DNA of 64,000 nt from NCBI RefSeq assembly GCF_009727055.1, contig NC_052350.1, positions 20,372,365 to 20,436,364 of the forward strand, in the 5' to 3' direction. The notes under the pieces were generated by a model. The model was not told the origin of the DNA, did no database searches, and saw only the letters and a program-made list of their open reading frames with translations. Shown one piece after another: positions 46,841 through 57,789 of the stretch (its first letter is position 1; each line of letters opens with the position of its first letter). This DNA comes from Benincasa hispida (lineage: Eukaryota > Streptophyta > Magnoliopsida > Cucurbitales > Cucurbitaceae). Position numbers and translations under genes: made by a program.

Positions 46841-48307
46841 TGCTTAACCTTTCACTGCCTTCTGGGGCATATACACAATATCATATTGTTGAAGTATGAT
46901 TGCCCATTTAGCGAGGCGTCTTGCAATGACTGGCCTGGATAAGATATATTTAATAGGATCGACCTTTGCTACCAAGTTTACATTGAAGGTTTGCATATTG
47001 TGTCTAAACTTGTCTATGACAAAGTACAAGGCGAGATACATCTTCTTAATTAGAGAATAATTCAGCTCAGCTCTGGTCAAAGTTCTACTTAGATAATAGG
47101 GCGCACATTCCTTACCATCCTCCTTTTCTTGTACAAGTAGTGCTCCAAGAGATCTTTCTTGAGCGAGAATATATAATATTAATGGTCTTCTGACTGTAGG
47201 CATACTCAGGACCTGAGGATTGAACAAATACTTCTTTATGCTATCGAAGGCATTTTGGTAGGTTTGATCCCATTCAAAGACAGTATCCTTCCACATCAAT
47301 CTCTGAAATGGTTGACACGTCTTGCAAGGTTAGATATAAAGCTTCTAATATAGGGCAAGCGACCTTGAAGACTCCTTAACTCATGTAGGTTTCTTGGATT
47401 TGGCATTTTTGAATGGAATTGATCTTAGATTGATCGATTTCAGTTCCGTTGTGCCTTACGACAAACCTAAGAAACTTTCCTGAAGTCACGCTGAATGCAC
47501 ATTTAAGAGGGTTTAGTCTTAATTGATATTTTCTTAGGTGACCAAAGAACAACTTTAGGTCTTTTAAGTGGTCATGTCGCTTCTTGGACTTCACTACAAG
47601 GTCATTGACGTAACACTCGACGTGTTTATGTAGCATATCATCGAAGATTTTCTATATAGCACGCTGGTATGTGACACCTGCATTTTTTAATCCGAAAGGC
47701 ATCACCTTATAACAATATATACCTTTTGAAGTTTGAAACGCTATTTTCTCCTCGTCTTTTAGAGCCATTCGATCTGGTATATCCCGATTACCCGTCCATG
47801 AAAGATAGGGCTTCATGCCCGATAGTGGCATCCACCATAATTTTTGTGATGGGCAAGGGAAAGTCATCTTTTAGGCATACATTATTTAGGTCACGTAAGT
47901 CCACGCATACATGTAGTTGGCCATTCTTTTTTCTCACGAGCACAATGTTGGCTATCCATATTGGGTACTTGACTTCATGTACAAATCCATCTTCTATTAG
48001 CTCGTTAACCTCTTCTTCAATTTGAGGAATGAGTTTCGGCTAAAAACGTCGTTGAGTTCGCTGGATTGGTTGATACCCTGATTTAATTGCAAGGCGATGG
48101 ACCACAACTTTTGCGTCAAGTCCGGGCATTTATTTATACGACCAAGGAAAGACATCTTTATATGTTGTGAGTAAGCTCACATATTCATTTTCTTCAACAT
48201 TAGCAAGTCGTGCACTTATGAAGGTTGGATGAGGCTCTTCTCTCGTTTCTAGGTTGACTTTCTTCAGCTCATCAACCGTTGATTGATCGCCTAATAACGG
48301 GCAAAAA
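46841..48307 (-). pseudogene. gypsy reverse transcriptase of the large Tat element
   Basis: On the minus strand the region opens with GDQSTVDELKKVNLETREEP and KDVFPWSY (48312-48130). RT text follows: WIANIVLVRKKNGQLHVCVD, ALSFMDG, YCYKVMPFGLKNAGVTYQR (47867-47652), and the catalytic block ECYVNDLVVKSKKR at about 47615-47570. The usual YVDD is YVND here, a change that would abolish activity. The connection and early RNase H lie in an intact 151-codon frame, 47299-46844 (FEWDQTYQNAFDSIK, GALLVQEKEDGKE, YYLSRTLTRAELNYS). The other parts carry stops. Confidence 0.87.
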
Positions 48308-49923
48308 TGCACGTTATTACAGTGCTAAATTATTAAACAATGAAGGTTTGCATTGATAAAATATATAAGATCGTGTCTAAAAAGCATTAAGTTCATGACA
48401 TTGCGGTCGCATGTGTTCATCACATAAAAACAGTTAACTTTGGTATTTTTATGCAAAATATGCGCTGACGCAAGGCAAAGAGCACGATCATAAGAAATCA
48501 ACGGTCGAGCGCAGCATTACCGCATTTTGTGGTGATTTGTGCTCGCAAACATTTGCTCAAGAAGGATTGCCGCATAGAGCCGTCGCAACTTGGTAGGCGC
48601 AACTGGGTAAAAAGCATAATTAATTACGATGGGATAGAAAGCTGATGACGGTCGAGTCCGAATTAAGTTGATAAGTTGCTAACGGTCTACTGTAGCAAGT
48701 ACACTCAGCTTTTCGGTGACAAATATTCGGCACATCAGTCAGAGAATTAAAGCCATCCTATCTGTACAATCATAAGAGAGAAGCCGCCTTTCACCCCAAA
48801 GCTCTATAAATACCAAAGGCAACCTTCAGCAAAGGAGTTCGGATAGTTAGAGAATTTTGCCTTAGATAGAATAGACTTGTTCTTAGTTTTTCTTTTATTT
48901 AAGGCGGAAGCGAAAGAAGGAGAATGTGGCGATAGGTCGTTCCGGTGAACTTGGAAGAATGTCGGAAGCTTCAAGATCAGAGAGAGGGCCAGCTCCTGTG
49001 GAAGCAGGAATATCTTTTGAACAGAATAGAGTTGACAATGTAAAAGCCTTGGGAAGCAAGGGATTGCTACCAGGCTCTCTATCCTTATCTTTCATTATCA
49101 TTTTATACTTAAACTCATCTATAGAAAGTGAATCTACTTCTTTATATCTTTTCACTCTCTGTTTATTACACATGAGTAGCTAAATCTGTCGAATAGGTTG
49201 AGAAGCACTTAGCTAGCATAACTGGGGATCTTCATTCTATGCGATTATCTTGTATTATGTATGCATCATTCGTCCATTAGAGATACTCGGAAGGGTAGTC
49301 TAAAGGTAGAATCTAGGCTTGAAAAAGTCAGGTTAGAATCTAGGCTCAGGAAAGTCAGATTAGAACTATTAACGCATCGCATGCATCCTAGAGATAGGAT
49401 ATGATTGTGTGCGGTTACCTTGTCTTCGTGTGCATCTTGCATCATCGCATAGGAAAAGAGTAGAGACTTAGGAACAAGCTCTATGGACATTATTGCATTC
49501 AACACATGTGTCCAAGAACTAGGAGCACCGCATTAGCATTGGAAAATGATTTGTTGTCACATGAGTGTAGCATGATCGCATAGTTTGATGCATTCCCGGT
49601 AAATGCTAGCTAAATACCTTCTCAACCCGTTCCTCCACATACTCAGTGCATCTACCGTATAATCGATATTTCCTCAAATCTGCCCCATACATTTATTTTT
49701 ATACCACAAACAACAACCCAAACAACTATTTGATTTATCGGTCACCGCAAAGTCTTTTGGAAAATCATCACCGAATACCGTTTTTCCTAGTCCCTGAGTT
49801 CGACCCTGGACTTCCCAGAAAAATCCGTGGGGTTTATACTTGGATTCCACTGAGAAAACTTGTTGCTCAACGCATTTCCATTACCGCATTTCATTCCATT
49901 ATTTCATCACATAAAATAATGCA
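48308..49923 (+). mobile_element. LTR-like insertion of unassigned family
   Basis: The host pol text breaks at SLEDGND (minus strand, about 49935) and resumes at GDQSTVDEL (about 48290), so about 1.6 kb is inserted. Both edges carry AATGCA (48306-48311, 49918-49923), and the segment from 48308 starts TGCACGTTATTACAG and ends AATAATGCA. TATAAATACC at about 48805 on the plus strand suggests an LTR promoter. A frame at 48926-49183 has no recognised domain. No similarity to families A, B or the Tat LTRs is apparent. It may be a solo LTR of another element. Confidence 0.6.
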
Positions 49924-50813
49924 TCATTGCCATCTTCTAGTGATAAAGGAGCTCATTCCGTGTCCTCTTTAAGCATGTCAGAATCTGATGCTTTCTCTAT
50001 TTTGAGATGGCAACAACTTGTTGCATCTTCTTCATCATCCGAGTCATTCTCTTTCAATGGAGTGAAAACGACATCGTGTCGTTTTACTTTTAATGAGCCC
50101 TCTACACTTACGAAAACAAACAACTTCCTTTTCATTCTTAAGGGAACAGTGCTACGAATTTTTCGTCACTTTTTGGCTCACGTGCTTTTCTTGAGAATGC
50201 TATGGGAGATTGCTTCAGGCTTCTTGTTGTGGTCATGCTTAATCTCTAGAAAGCAGATGCCCGGATGGTCAGAGTCGAACATACACTATTTATCTTATTC
50301 CATTTTGCATTGAGCCTCCGAAAGGCTGAAAATCGGGTGGAGCCAGAGGTTGAATGTTAATTTTCATCTTCAACTGCAGGTGTGCTTAATCTTTGAAAAA
50401 TTGAGGGATGTGCTACTGAAGACTGAAGTCCTCTGAATTTTTCTTCTCGCTTCCTCTTTAGAGTTGTGGCTCTCTTTATAGTAATGTGACATGTGTCTGC
50501 TACTTTTTTTTTTCTTTTTTCCAGTTATGTGAATGGGCTCGGTGGACTTATATCCAAGTCTAGACCTTGAGATAGGTATATAATATCGTTGTTTCTGACG
50601 CTTTTTTTGAGTCGGAGAAAGCCTGGGCCTTTCATGAAGACTTTTAAGCTCAGTGCAAGTTGTAAAGTCATACCCTGTGTTTGCCAGCAGCTTATATGCT
50701 TTTGGATCGAAGCCATCTTTTGTTTGTTTTTTTTGAAGAACTGTTGTTATCTTATCTTTCTCGGCCTTTTCCATTTCTCCCTTATCCATTTTTGTAAGTG
50801 GTGTGGTGAATTT
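49924..50813 (-). pseudogene. protease-RT spacer region of the large Tat element
   Basis: The minus-strand frame 50789-50370 contains FDPKAYKLLANTGYDF, RYYIPISRSRLGYKSTEPI and HITGKKKKKSSRH. A second frame (50135-49953) continues with RHDVVFTPLKENDSDDEED and ends just before SLEDGND. These segments belong to the variable region between protease and RT in this gypsy group. No catalytic motif is expected here. A solo LTR ends it at 50814. Confidence 0.75.
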
Positions 50814-52926
50814 TGAAGGAACTCTTGAACAAGAGTTTCCATGAGTGTGTTCGGATCTTTCCTATTTCATTGTGACCAAATTACCACACACACTGTCTAA
50901 CAAACAGGTATGCAATTTAACATTATAGGCATGGTTTCATAAATAAATAACAATAGATTGAGTAAACTTACCAGTTGAAGAACTGTTTTCACTTTGAACT
51001 CAATCAAGCAGAAGTAAACCCTCTATGGTCCTTATCGCTCAGCAAACAGTCGGCTACCAGCAACACGATTGTCTACACGAACGACAACGAATGAACAAGC
51101 AGGATTGGGACGACACCACCACTTATAGCCCTTGGTATTCTCGGAGTGAGAATCCAAAGAGTGGTCTTTGATGGAATTGGTAGAGGAAGGAGGAAAGGAA
51201 CGATCGTGTAGAACGACAAGCAAATGGGAGAGAGCTATCGTATAGTGAGTGCTTGTCGCTTAGAGAAAGGTACACGATCATGTAGGATTTACTAATCGAT
51301 CGTTTATTAATTAGTACGCGATCGTTTAGAAAACTCAGCGCGCTAAGCGATTGTTTAGAGAAATTGAGCGATCGTTTAGAGAAAGTGTGCGATTGTTTAG
51401 TATGCGCGGTGTGCGATCGTTAAGGCGATAAGGCGCTATCGTATAGAATATCAGCTAAGCGATCGTTACGTTTCCACACCTTGAGCGATTTTTTCGAACT
51501 CTATGCAAAATGAAACCAATTTTCATTTTATTCTTCAGTTACAATAACCGAATTTGATTTTCCCACTAACGCACAATTCAGGAGAAATATTTGGCCAATT
51601 ATCACATAACCAACCAATTAATTAATAAATGAATATAATCATATTATATTCTTAACCTATAGTTTGATATCATATATCTACTATAGTAATTTCTTCTCTA
51701 CTTGATATAAGTCATATTTATATCTAATTTCCTCTAAAATAATGTATCTCATACATTTAGTCAATTATATCATATATAATTAACCAGTTCAATTATATCA
51801 TATATAATCGAACTCCCTCTTGTAAATTTGAACATTTCAAACTGACCAAAAAATTGATTCTCGACTTTATCCAAGCTACCTAGGAGACCTTATGGACTTG
51901 TGGCTCGAAGCTCCAACGGTATGTGAATAGCTAACTAAACTCTTTAGCCACGAGATCCATCATCCGTTAACTGTCAGACATTCCACTAAAGACCAACAAC
52001 TGACCTCTTCTTACCACAGATATATTTTTGTGTCCATCGGATATAACCAATATGAGTACGATGATCCTTCACAGATGCTCGTAAGTACAATGGCCAATTT
52101 ACTGTTTTGCCCCTATAGTTACATCTCACTCCTTAAGTACCACTTATTTCTCTAATGAACAATACAACATAGTCTAAATATGTGTGAACACCTTAAGAAA
52201 AGGTGTGTGGTGCTACATCGTTCAAGCCCTGGAATCAGCCCTTAAGGGAGCTATCCATCTATTTTCCTCTGCTTTGAGGAAGAAGTGAATTTCATCTTGT
52301 GTAGCTGAGTTCCCAGCTCCCAAATTAGATGAACCTCCAAAATAATAGGTTTGAGTCAACGACCTGGCCACTCGCACCCATACAAATCAAAGGACCACCC
52401 TCATTGGCAGGAGTTCCCAACTCACTTAGGATTGAGGTCATGTTACCTATGGTCATTCTAGTGAAGTAAAGTCTCTGTCATGAACAGTGTTATATAACGA
52501 GACGTTTACACTTCGTGGTCAGGTCTTATACAATCTCTTTGTATAGGATGCCCTCGCTTGCATGTCCCCTACAGAATGATCAGGATCAGATCATCTGTGA
52601 CAAGTCACAACACTTGTGACCATTCCACAAAGTGGGTCTCATCCGTAGCGTTACCAGGATAAGGTTTCCCTCCTATATCCATATATTACAGACCATTTTG
52701 GGTATCACTTAAGACATGATCCACTTGTATGTCACTATATACATGCTTAAGTTACATACAGATAACCAGAGATTTTAGGTTTATTGGTTTGTGATAAAGC
52801 AAATAAAATAAACAACTGAGCAAAATCAAGAAATGAAGTAAAATATCATATATTATACATCATAAGCGTTCGTACAAACTATTTACAAACTACCGGACAC
52901 GAGACTTAAGGGCATCGGCCCTAACA
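50814..52926 (-). mobile_element. solo LTR, family B, near full length
   Basis: On the minus strand it begins TGTTAGGGCCGATGCCC at 52926 and ends AGAGTTCCTTCA, 2113 bp. The flanks are AATTT (50809-50813) and AAGTT (52927-52931), a duplication with one change. The palindromic cluster is at 51195-51490, with a dozen CGATCG-type motifs. It is the most complete family B copy in the window. Confidence 0.88.
51195..51490 (-). repeat. palindromic CGATCG-type motif cluster in family B LTR
   Basis: Motifs such as ACGATCGT, GCGATCGTTTAG, GAGCGATCGTTTAGAG and CGATCGTTA recur every 15-35 bases. The position within the LTR matches that at 2463-2820. Confidence 0.85.
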
Positions 52927-53420
52927 AAGTTTTCTTTCAAAATTTCAATGTCTCTGACCGTTAAACTTTTTTAGCATTCTGCAAAGGTGATTCGCCTTTC
53001 TTGTGTCGAGAGAGATGAACATAGCATAGGACAGACGGGTTTGAGACCATTTTTTGTGTGCTAATCGTCTTTTCGTCCTTTAACACCTTAGATTTGATTT
53101 CGGTGGTCGGTTCATCATTTCCTCAGTTGCTGGAAGCATCTACTTCATTCGAACTTCATTGTTGTGATCGCTTGTTGCTCAGGCTTATAAGTGCCTTTAA
53201 CCACAAGAACCTCTTTCGTTATAACTTCACTGATATTATCACTTTTTAGATAAAATTTTGCATTAACAAAGTGAGATTTACCCTCTGAGAATGGCTTGAA
53301 GTCAGTTTGAACTTTTTTTTATGCTATGTTGCTAGAATTTAAAACATTGGTTGAGTGTGGAGGTTACTACTCCGTTTCATGAATCTAGGGACACCCTAGC
53401 AATAATCGATAGGTGGTTCT
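52927..53420 (-). pseudogene. protease C-terminal part of the large Tat element
   Basis: The minus strand directly after the copia insertion reads TTYRLLLGC and then P, a stop, IHE (53420-53380). This continues HVIDART on the far side of the insertion and is the conserved C-terminal block of the protease (normally LLLGRPWIH). The stop codon replaces W. The remainder to 52927 is a low-conservation linker with several stops. Confidence 0.75.
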
Positions 53421-54079
53421 TGAAGGAACTCTTATCAAAGAGTACCACTGAGCGGAAGCAAGATCGTTCCAAACTCATTGTAACAGAATTACCACATTCA
53501 CAATCGAACAGACTAATTATACACTTAACAACAAATTACAACATGCTTTGAACTTTAAACAATAAAGAGAAAAAGATATATGCCAGTTGAAGAACTTTTC
53601 TTCGCAGAAATCTCGCTCCTTTCAAAGGGTTACACCTCTCGTTCTCGCTGTGTAAGCCAAACCAATCGTCCACCAAATCGTTGTCGTCTACCCACGAACA
53701 GACTCCTCACGAACACAGCAGTAAGAAAGACACCACCACACAGAACCCTCGATATTCTCAGAGTGAGAATCCAAGAGCTATGGGCTCTGTTGGATTTGGT
53801 AGAGGGAAGAAGGAAGGAACAATCTTTTACCACGACCATGCAAGTGGGAGATCTTGGAAGTCTATCGTATAGACGGATGCTTGATCGTTTAGGTAAAGGT
53901 ACATGATTGTGTAGTAAACAGGGGCTGATCGTATAGACGATCGTTTGGTAAAACACTCAGGCGCGCGATCGTTTAGAAAATGCCAGACGACCGTTTAGGT
54001 AATTCTATGCGATCGTTTGTTCAAAATTGTGAATACAAACTATAGGACCCAACGAGAGTTTAGGGCATCATCCCTCACA
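53421..54079 (-). repeat. 3' LTR of the internally deleted copia (shortened)
   Basis: It begins TGTGAGGGATGATGCCC on the minus strand and ends AAGAGTTCCTTCA. After the first 60 bases it jumps into the palindromic cluster. Compared with the 5' LTR about 1.38 kb (U3 and the AT-rich middle) is missing, with AAACG shared at both break ends. Confidence 0.9.
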
Positions 54080-54084
54080 ATCTC

Positions 54085-54590
54085 CCACTTGTTTTAAAAC
54101 GAGTGGGGTGTATGTTAACTAGTACAAAGAAATAAACTAGGGCACTAAGGCCCAGTACAAAAATATCTCCACTTGCCCTAGTCCAGCCGCGGGCGATCCC
54201 GTAGACCCATATTCTGAAGGTGACACTAAAAGCGATCTTCATGACTGTCATGGCCGTGAGAGTCTTCGTAAAGAGATCAGCAATGTTGTACTCCCAAGCG
54301 ATCTTCATGACTGTCATGTCACCTCGATGCACTATCTCACGGATGAGATGATACTTCCGTTCTATATGTTTGCCACGCTTGTGACTCCTGGGCTCCCTGG
54401 AGTTCGCCACAGCACAGCTATTGTCACAATAGAGGGTGATGGGCCTAGACATGTCTGGAACAACTTCCAGATCTATCAGGAACTTCCTGAGCCAAACGGC
54501 ATCCTCAACAGCTTCACAAGTCACTATGCACCCCTGTTTAGTGCTTCGCCACATTACTACTACTTCGTTAAGAGTAAAAACTAAGCATGA
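54085..54590 (-). pseudogene. copia RNase H remnant
   Basis: On the minus strand SCLVFTLNEVVVMWRSTKQG, CEAVEDAVWLRKFL, LYCDNSCAVANSREP and HIERKYHLIREIVHRGDM are readable, ending with EYNIADLFTKTLT. A 64-bp stretch (MTVMKIA text) is duplicated near the end (54238-54258 and 54302-54325 on the plus strand). The RNase H is fused upstream to palindromic-cluster sequence at about 54590, so its N-terminal half is lost. It closely resembles the RNase H at 16918-17352. Confidence 0.85.
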
Positions 54591-54594
54591 GGTA

Positions 54595-54850
54595 CCTGAT
54601 CGTTTACCACACAAGACATTAACCCGCGAGTCTAAACGATCGTTTAGATGATGACCTTGTTGTGAAGCACGATCATCTAGATGATCACATAACAAGCACT
54701 TAAGTAAATTTTTTACTCCGCGATCATGTAGTCAGGAACTAAGCGATGAAGCTTACTGAGCTACACGATCTTCTAGTGTGGGCACATCAATATGCTCCTG
54801 AGTATCCGATGCTCTACGATCGTTTACCCCATCATTTACATGACCTGACC
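54595..54850. repeat. palindromic motif cluster in the internal region of the copia
   Basis: TGATCGTTTA, AAACGATCGTTTAG, ACGATCATCTAG, GCGATCATGTAG, ACACGATCTTCTAG and ACGATCGTTTA occur within 250 bases. Unlike the other clusters this one lies between the LTRs, joined to truncated RNase H. Confidence 0.8.
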
Positions 54851-55158
54851 AACGCTTGGTCGTCTTCATCCTTGAAGAACAATAACTCCTTGCCTTGAAG
54901 CCTCATCACGAACGACTCACAGGGACTCAAACACTTTGAATTTACAGACTCGTTAACAAGTTAATATGCCCAAAAACACAGGGGCCCTTACACTTAACTT
55001 CGAATGTAAAAGAATTTAAATAACCAGAGGTTTCATCCCAGAAAACTCCATTAATCCACATCCAAAAAACTATTTAACGTTTAAACAAAATGTAGACATA
55101 TTTCACCCACCGAGAAAGTAGATGCTATTATAGGCATCAATGAATTTGAAATATCAGA

Positions 55159-55175
55159 ACCTACTCTAATACCAA
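55159..55175 (-). other. primer-binding site of the copia element
   Basis: The minus strand reads TGGTATTAGAGTAGGT directly after the 5' LTR. This is close to TGGTATCAGAGC, the usual copia site complementary to initiator tRNA-Met. Confidence 0.85.
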
Positions 55176-55176
55176 T

Positions 55177-57216
55177 TGAAAGAATTCTTATCAAAGTGTA
55201 CCTTTGAACGGAAGCAAGATCGTTCCAAACTCATTGTGATAGAATTACTGCATTCACAATCAAACAGACTAGTTATGCACTTAACAACAAATTACAGCAT
55301 GCTTTGAACTTTAAACAACAAAGAGAACAAGATACATACTAGTTAAAGAACTTTTCTTCGTAGAAATATCGCTCTTGTCAAAAGGCTACACCTTTCGCTC
55401 TCGTTGTGCAAGCCAAACCAATCATCCATCAAATTGTTGTCTTCTACCCACGAACGGACTCCTCATGAACACGGCTTTAGGGAAGACATCACCACTCGAA
55501 ACCCTCGGTATTCTCGGAGTGAGAATCCAGGAGGTGTGGGCTCTGTTGGATTTGGCAGAGGGAAGGAGGAAGGAACGATCATTTACCACGACCAAGTAAG
55601 TGGGAGATCTCAGGAGTCCATCATATAGACAGATGCTTGATCGTTTAGGTAAAGGTACACGATCGTATAGTAAACAGAGGCTGATTGTATAGGCGATCGT
55701 TTAGTAAAACACTCAGGCACGTGATCGTTTAGAAAATGCTAGATGATCGTTTAGGTAATTCTATGCGATCGTTTAGGAAACACGCGTGTGTACATGATTG
55801 TTTAGAAACTTTGAGCTATCATGGATGCTCTCGATTTGCTAGGTGATAGGTAGTATACACAATGGGTGAGCGAATGTCTGATATCTTGGAAAATGAAAAC
55901 CATTTTCATTTTATCCTTTAGTTACCATGAGCATCCATGAGCAAAATCCGGGCAACAATTATCCCATAATCGTTTAATTAAAAATAAATATAATCATATT
56001 ATATTAATTTCACATTATATGCAACATATGAACCATAGTTCTTTTCTCCTCCAGTAGATATAAATCATATTTATATCATTTTCCTTCAATTAATGTATCT
56101 CATACATTATGTCAACTATATCATATATAATTGACCAGTTCAATCATATCATATATAATCGAACTCCCTCTTGTCAATTTGAACACTTCAAGCTAACCAA
56201 AAATTGATTCTCAACTTGAATCCATTGAGCTACTAAGGGGACCTTATGGTCCTATAGCTCAAAGCTCCAACGATACGTAAATAGCTGACTAAACTCTTTA
56301 GCCACGAGATCTACCATCCGTTAACTGTTAGACATTCCACTAAAGACCGACAACTGCACTCTTCTCACCACAGATATATTTCTGTGTCCATCAGATATAA
56401 CCAATCAACAGTACGATAACCCTTCACAGATGCTCATAAGTACAGTTGGGCCAATTTACCGTTTTGCATCTGTAGTTACATCTAACTCTTTAAGTATCAC
56501 TGATCTCTCTAATGAACAATACAACATAGTCCTACTATGTGTGAACACCTCTCGGGCCATGAGAAGGTATGTAGCGCCATATCGTTCAAGCCCCAGAATC
56601 AAGGAGCAATCTATCTATTTACCCTTGCTTTAGAGCAGGAGTGAATTCCATCTTGTGTAGCTGAGTCGGCGATTTTTCCACTCACACCTGTGCAAATCAA
56701 AGGACTGCTCTCAAAGGGAATAGCTCCCAACTCACTCAGTATTGAGGTTATGTTGCCTATGGTCATCCTAATGATGTGAAGTCTCTGTCATGAACGACGT
56801 TATATAACGAGACTATAACACTTTGTAGTCCGGTCTTATACAAACTCCTTCTTATAGGAAGTCCCCGCTCGCATGTCTCCACATGAATGTTCCGGATCAG
56901 ACCATCTATAGCAAGTCACAACACTTGTAACTATTCTACAAAGCGAGCCGCATTCATAGCGTTACCAGGATAAGGTTTCCCTCCTATATCCATATACTAC
57001 AGACCATTTTAGTTATCACTTAAGACATGATCTACCTAAATGTCACCATATACATGTTTAAGCTACAACAAAAACTAGGGATCTTACTTTATTGGTTTGT
57101 GGTAAAGCAATTAAAACATCCAATGCTCCATAGACAATAGTGAAGAAATTATCATATATTATTACATCAAAAGCGTTTGTTCAAAACTGTGAGAGTTCAG
57201 GGCATCATCCCCAACA
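55177..57216 (-). repeat. 5' LTR of the internally deleted copia
   Basis: It begins TGTTGGGGATGATGCCC on the minus strand and ends AAGAATTCTTTCA, 2040 bp. A palindromic motif cluster lies at 55575-55860. Its order of segments matches 1077-3125 and 50814-52926. Confidence 0.92.
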
Positions 57217-57785
57217 GTTCTTGCATCGATCACATGAAATATGGTGCTTGCTTGCAAATCCCCAATGGTGATTTCTAGATGATTTATGCCTATCGATCTT
57301 TGTGCTTCTTGATTAAAGCCTTGAATTACCAGTTTACTACTCGAAAACTCCTCCACTGAAATGCCCAATTCATTCATGGTTGATTTTGGTAATATATTGA
57401 TAGCAAGCCATTATCGATGAGGATTCGACTGAGTTTCTGCTCTCTGACATATCCCGACACAAATAAGGGTCTATTATGGAGCTTTGACCCAAGTAGTAAA
57501 TCTTCGTCAGTGAATGATATCGATATACAACATGAAGCACATGTATTTGTTTGGGTTGCCGAAGTAGTTGGAATTTCATTTCCTTTTAATATTTCGACAA
57601 GTGCATCCTTGGTCTCCCGTTGGAGTGATAGCAGATCATTTATACTGAAAAGAGGTAGTTTCTCTAGCTCGATTATCGCTTCTGCAGACTTGGAAAGGGT
57701 ACCATCATCTTCAATTGTACTGATAACGTGACATGAAACTGTTTCGATTGGAAAACTCTTTGGAAAAAAGTCTTTCAAGGTTATT
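57217..57785 (-). pseudogene. aspartic protease of the large Tat element, N-terminal part
   Basis: The minus-strand frame 57778-57374 contains DEDLLLGSKLHNRPLFVSGY and SRILIDNG, the protease active-site block of this gypsy group. It shifts to the frame 57377-57217, with NELGISVEEFSSSKLVIQGF, LEITIGDLQASTIFHVIDAR. The reading stops at the copia insertion and resumes at 53420. The frameshift just after the active site disables it. Confidence 0.82.
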
Positions 57786-57789
57786 GGTT

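Larger units (their letters stand above)
53421..57216 (-). mobile_element. copia element with two LTRs of unequal length, internally deleted
   Basis: It is flanked by perfect GTTCT duplications (53416-53420, 57217-57221) inside the host protease. On the minus strand: 5' LTR 57216-55177 (2040 bp), primer-binding site, about 1.1 kb of internal sequence holding an RNase H remnant and a palindromic motif cluster, polypurine tract, 3' LTR 54079-53421 (659 bp). Gag, protease, integrase and RT are missing. It belongs to family B and is the only insertion in this host that kept both LTRs. Confidence 0.92.

Noticed and set aside
48926..49183. 86-codon ORF starting MAIGRSGELGRM
   Set aside because: It sits in an LTR-like insertion downstream of its TATA box and has no recognised domain; it is mentioned only as part of that element.
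53580..55628. Several overlapping ORFs containing THEQTPHEH or THERTPHEH
   Set aside because: The same text occurs in both LTRs of one copia element (U5 region), so they are LTR translations and not genes.
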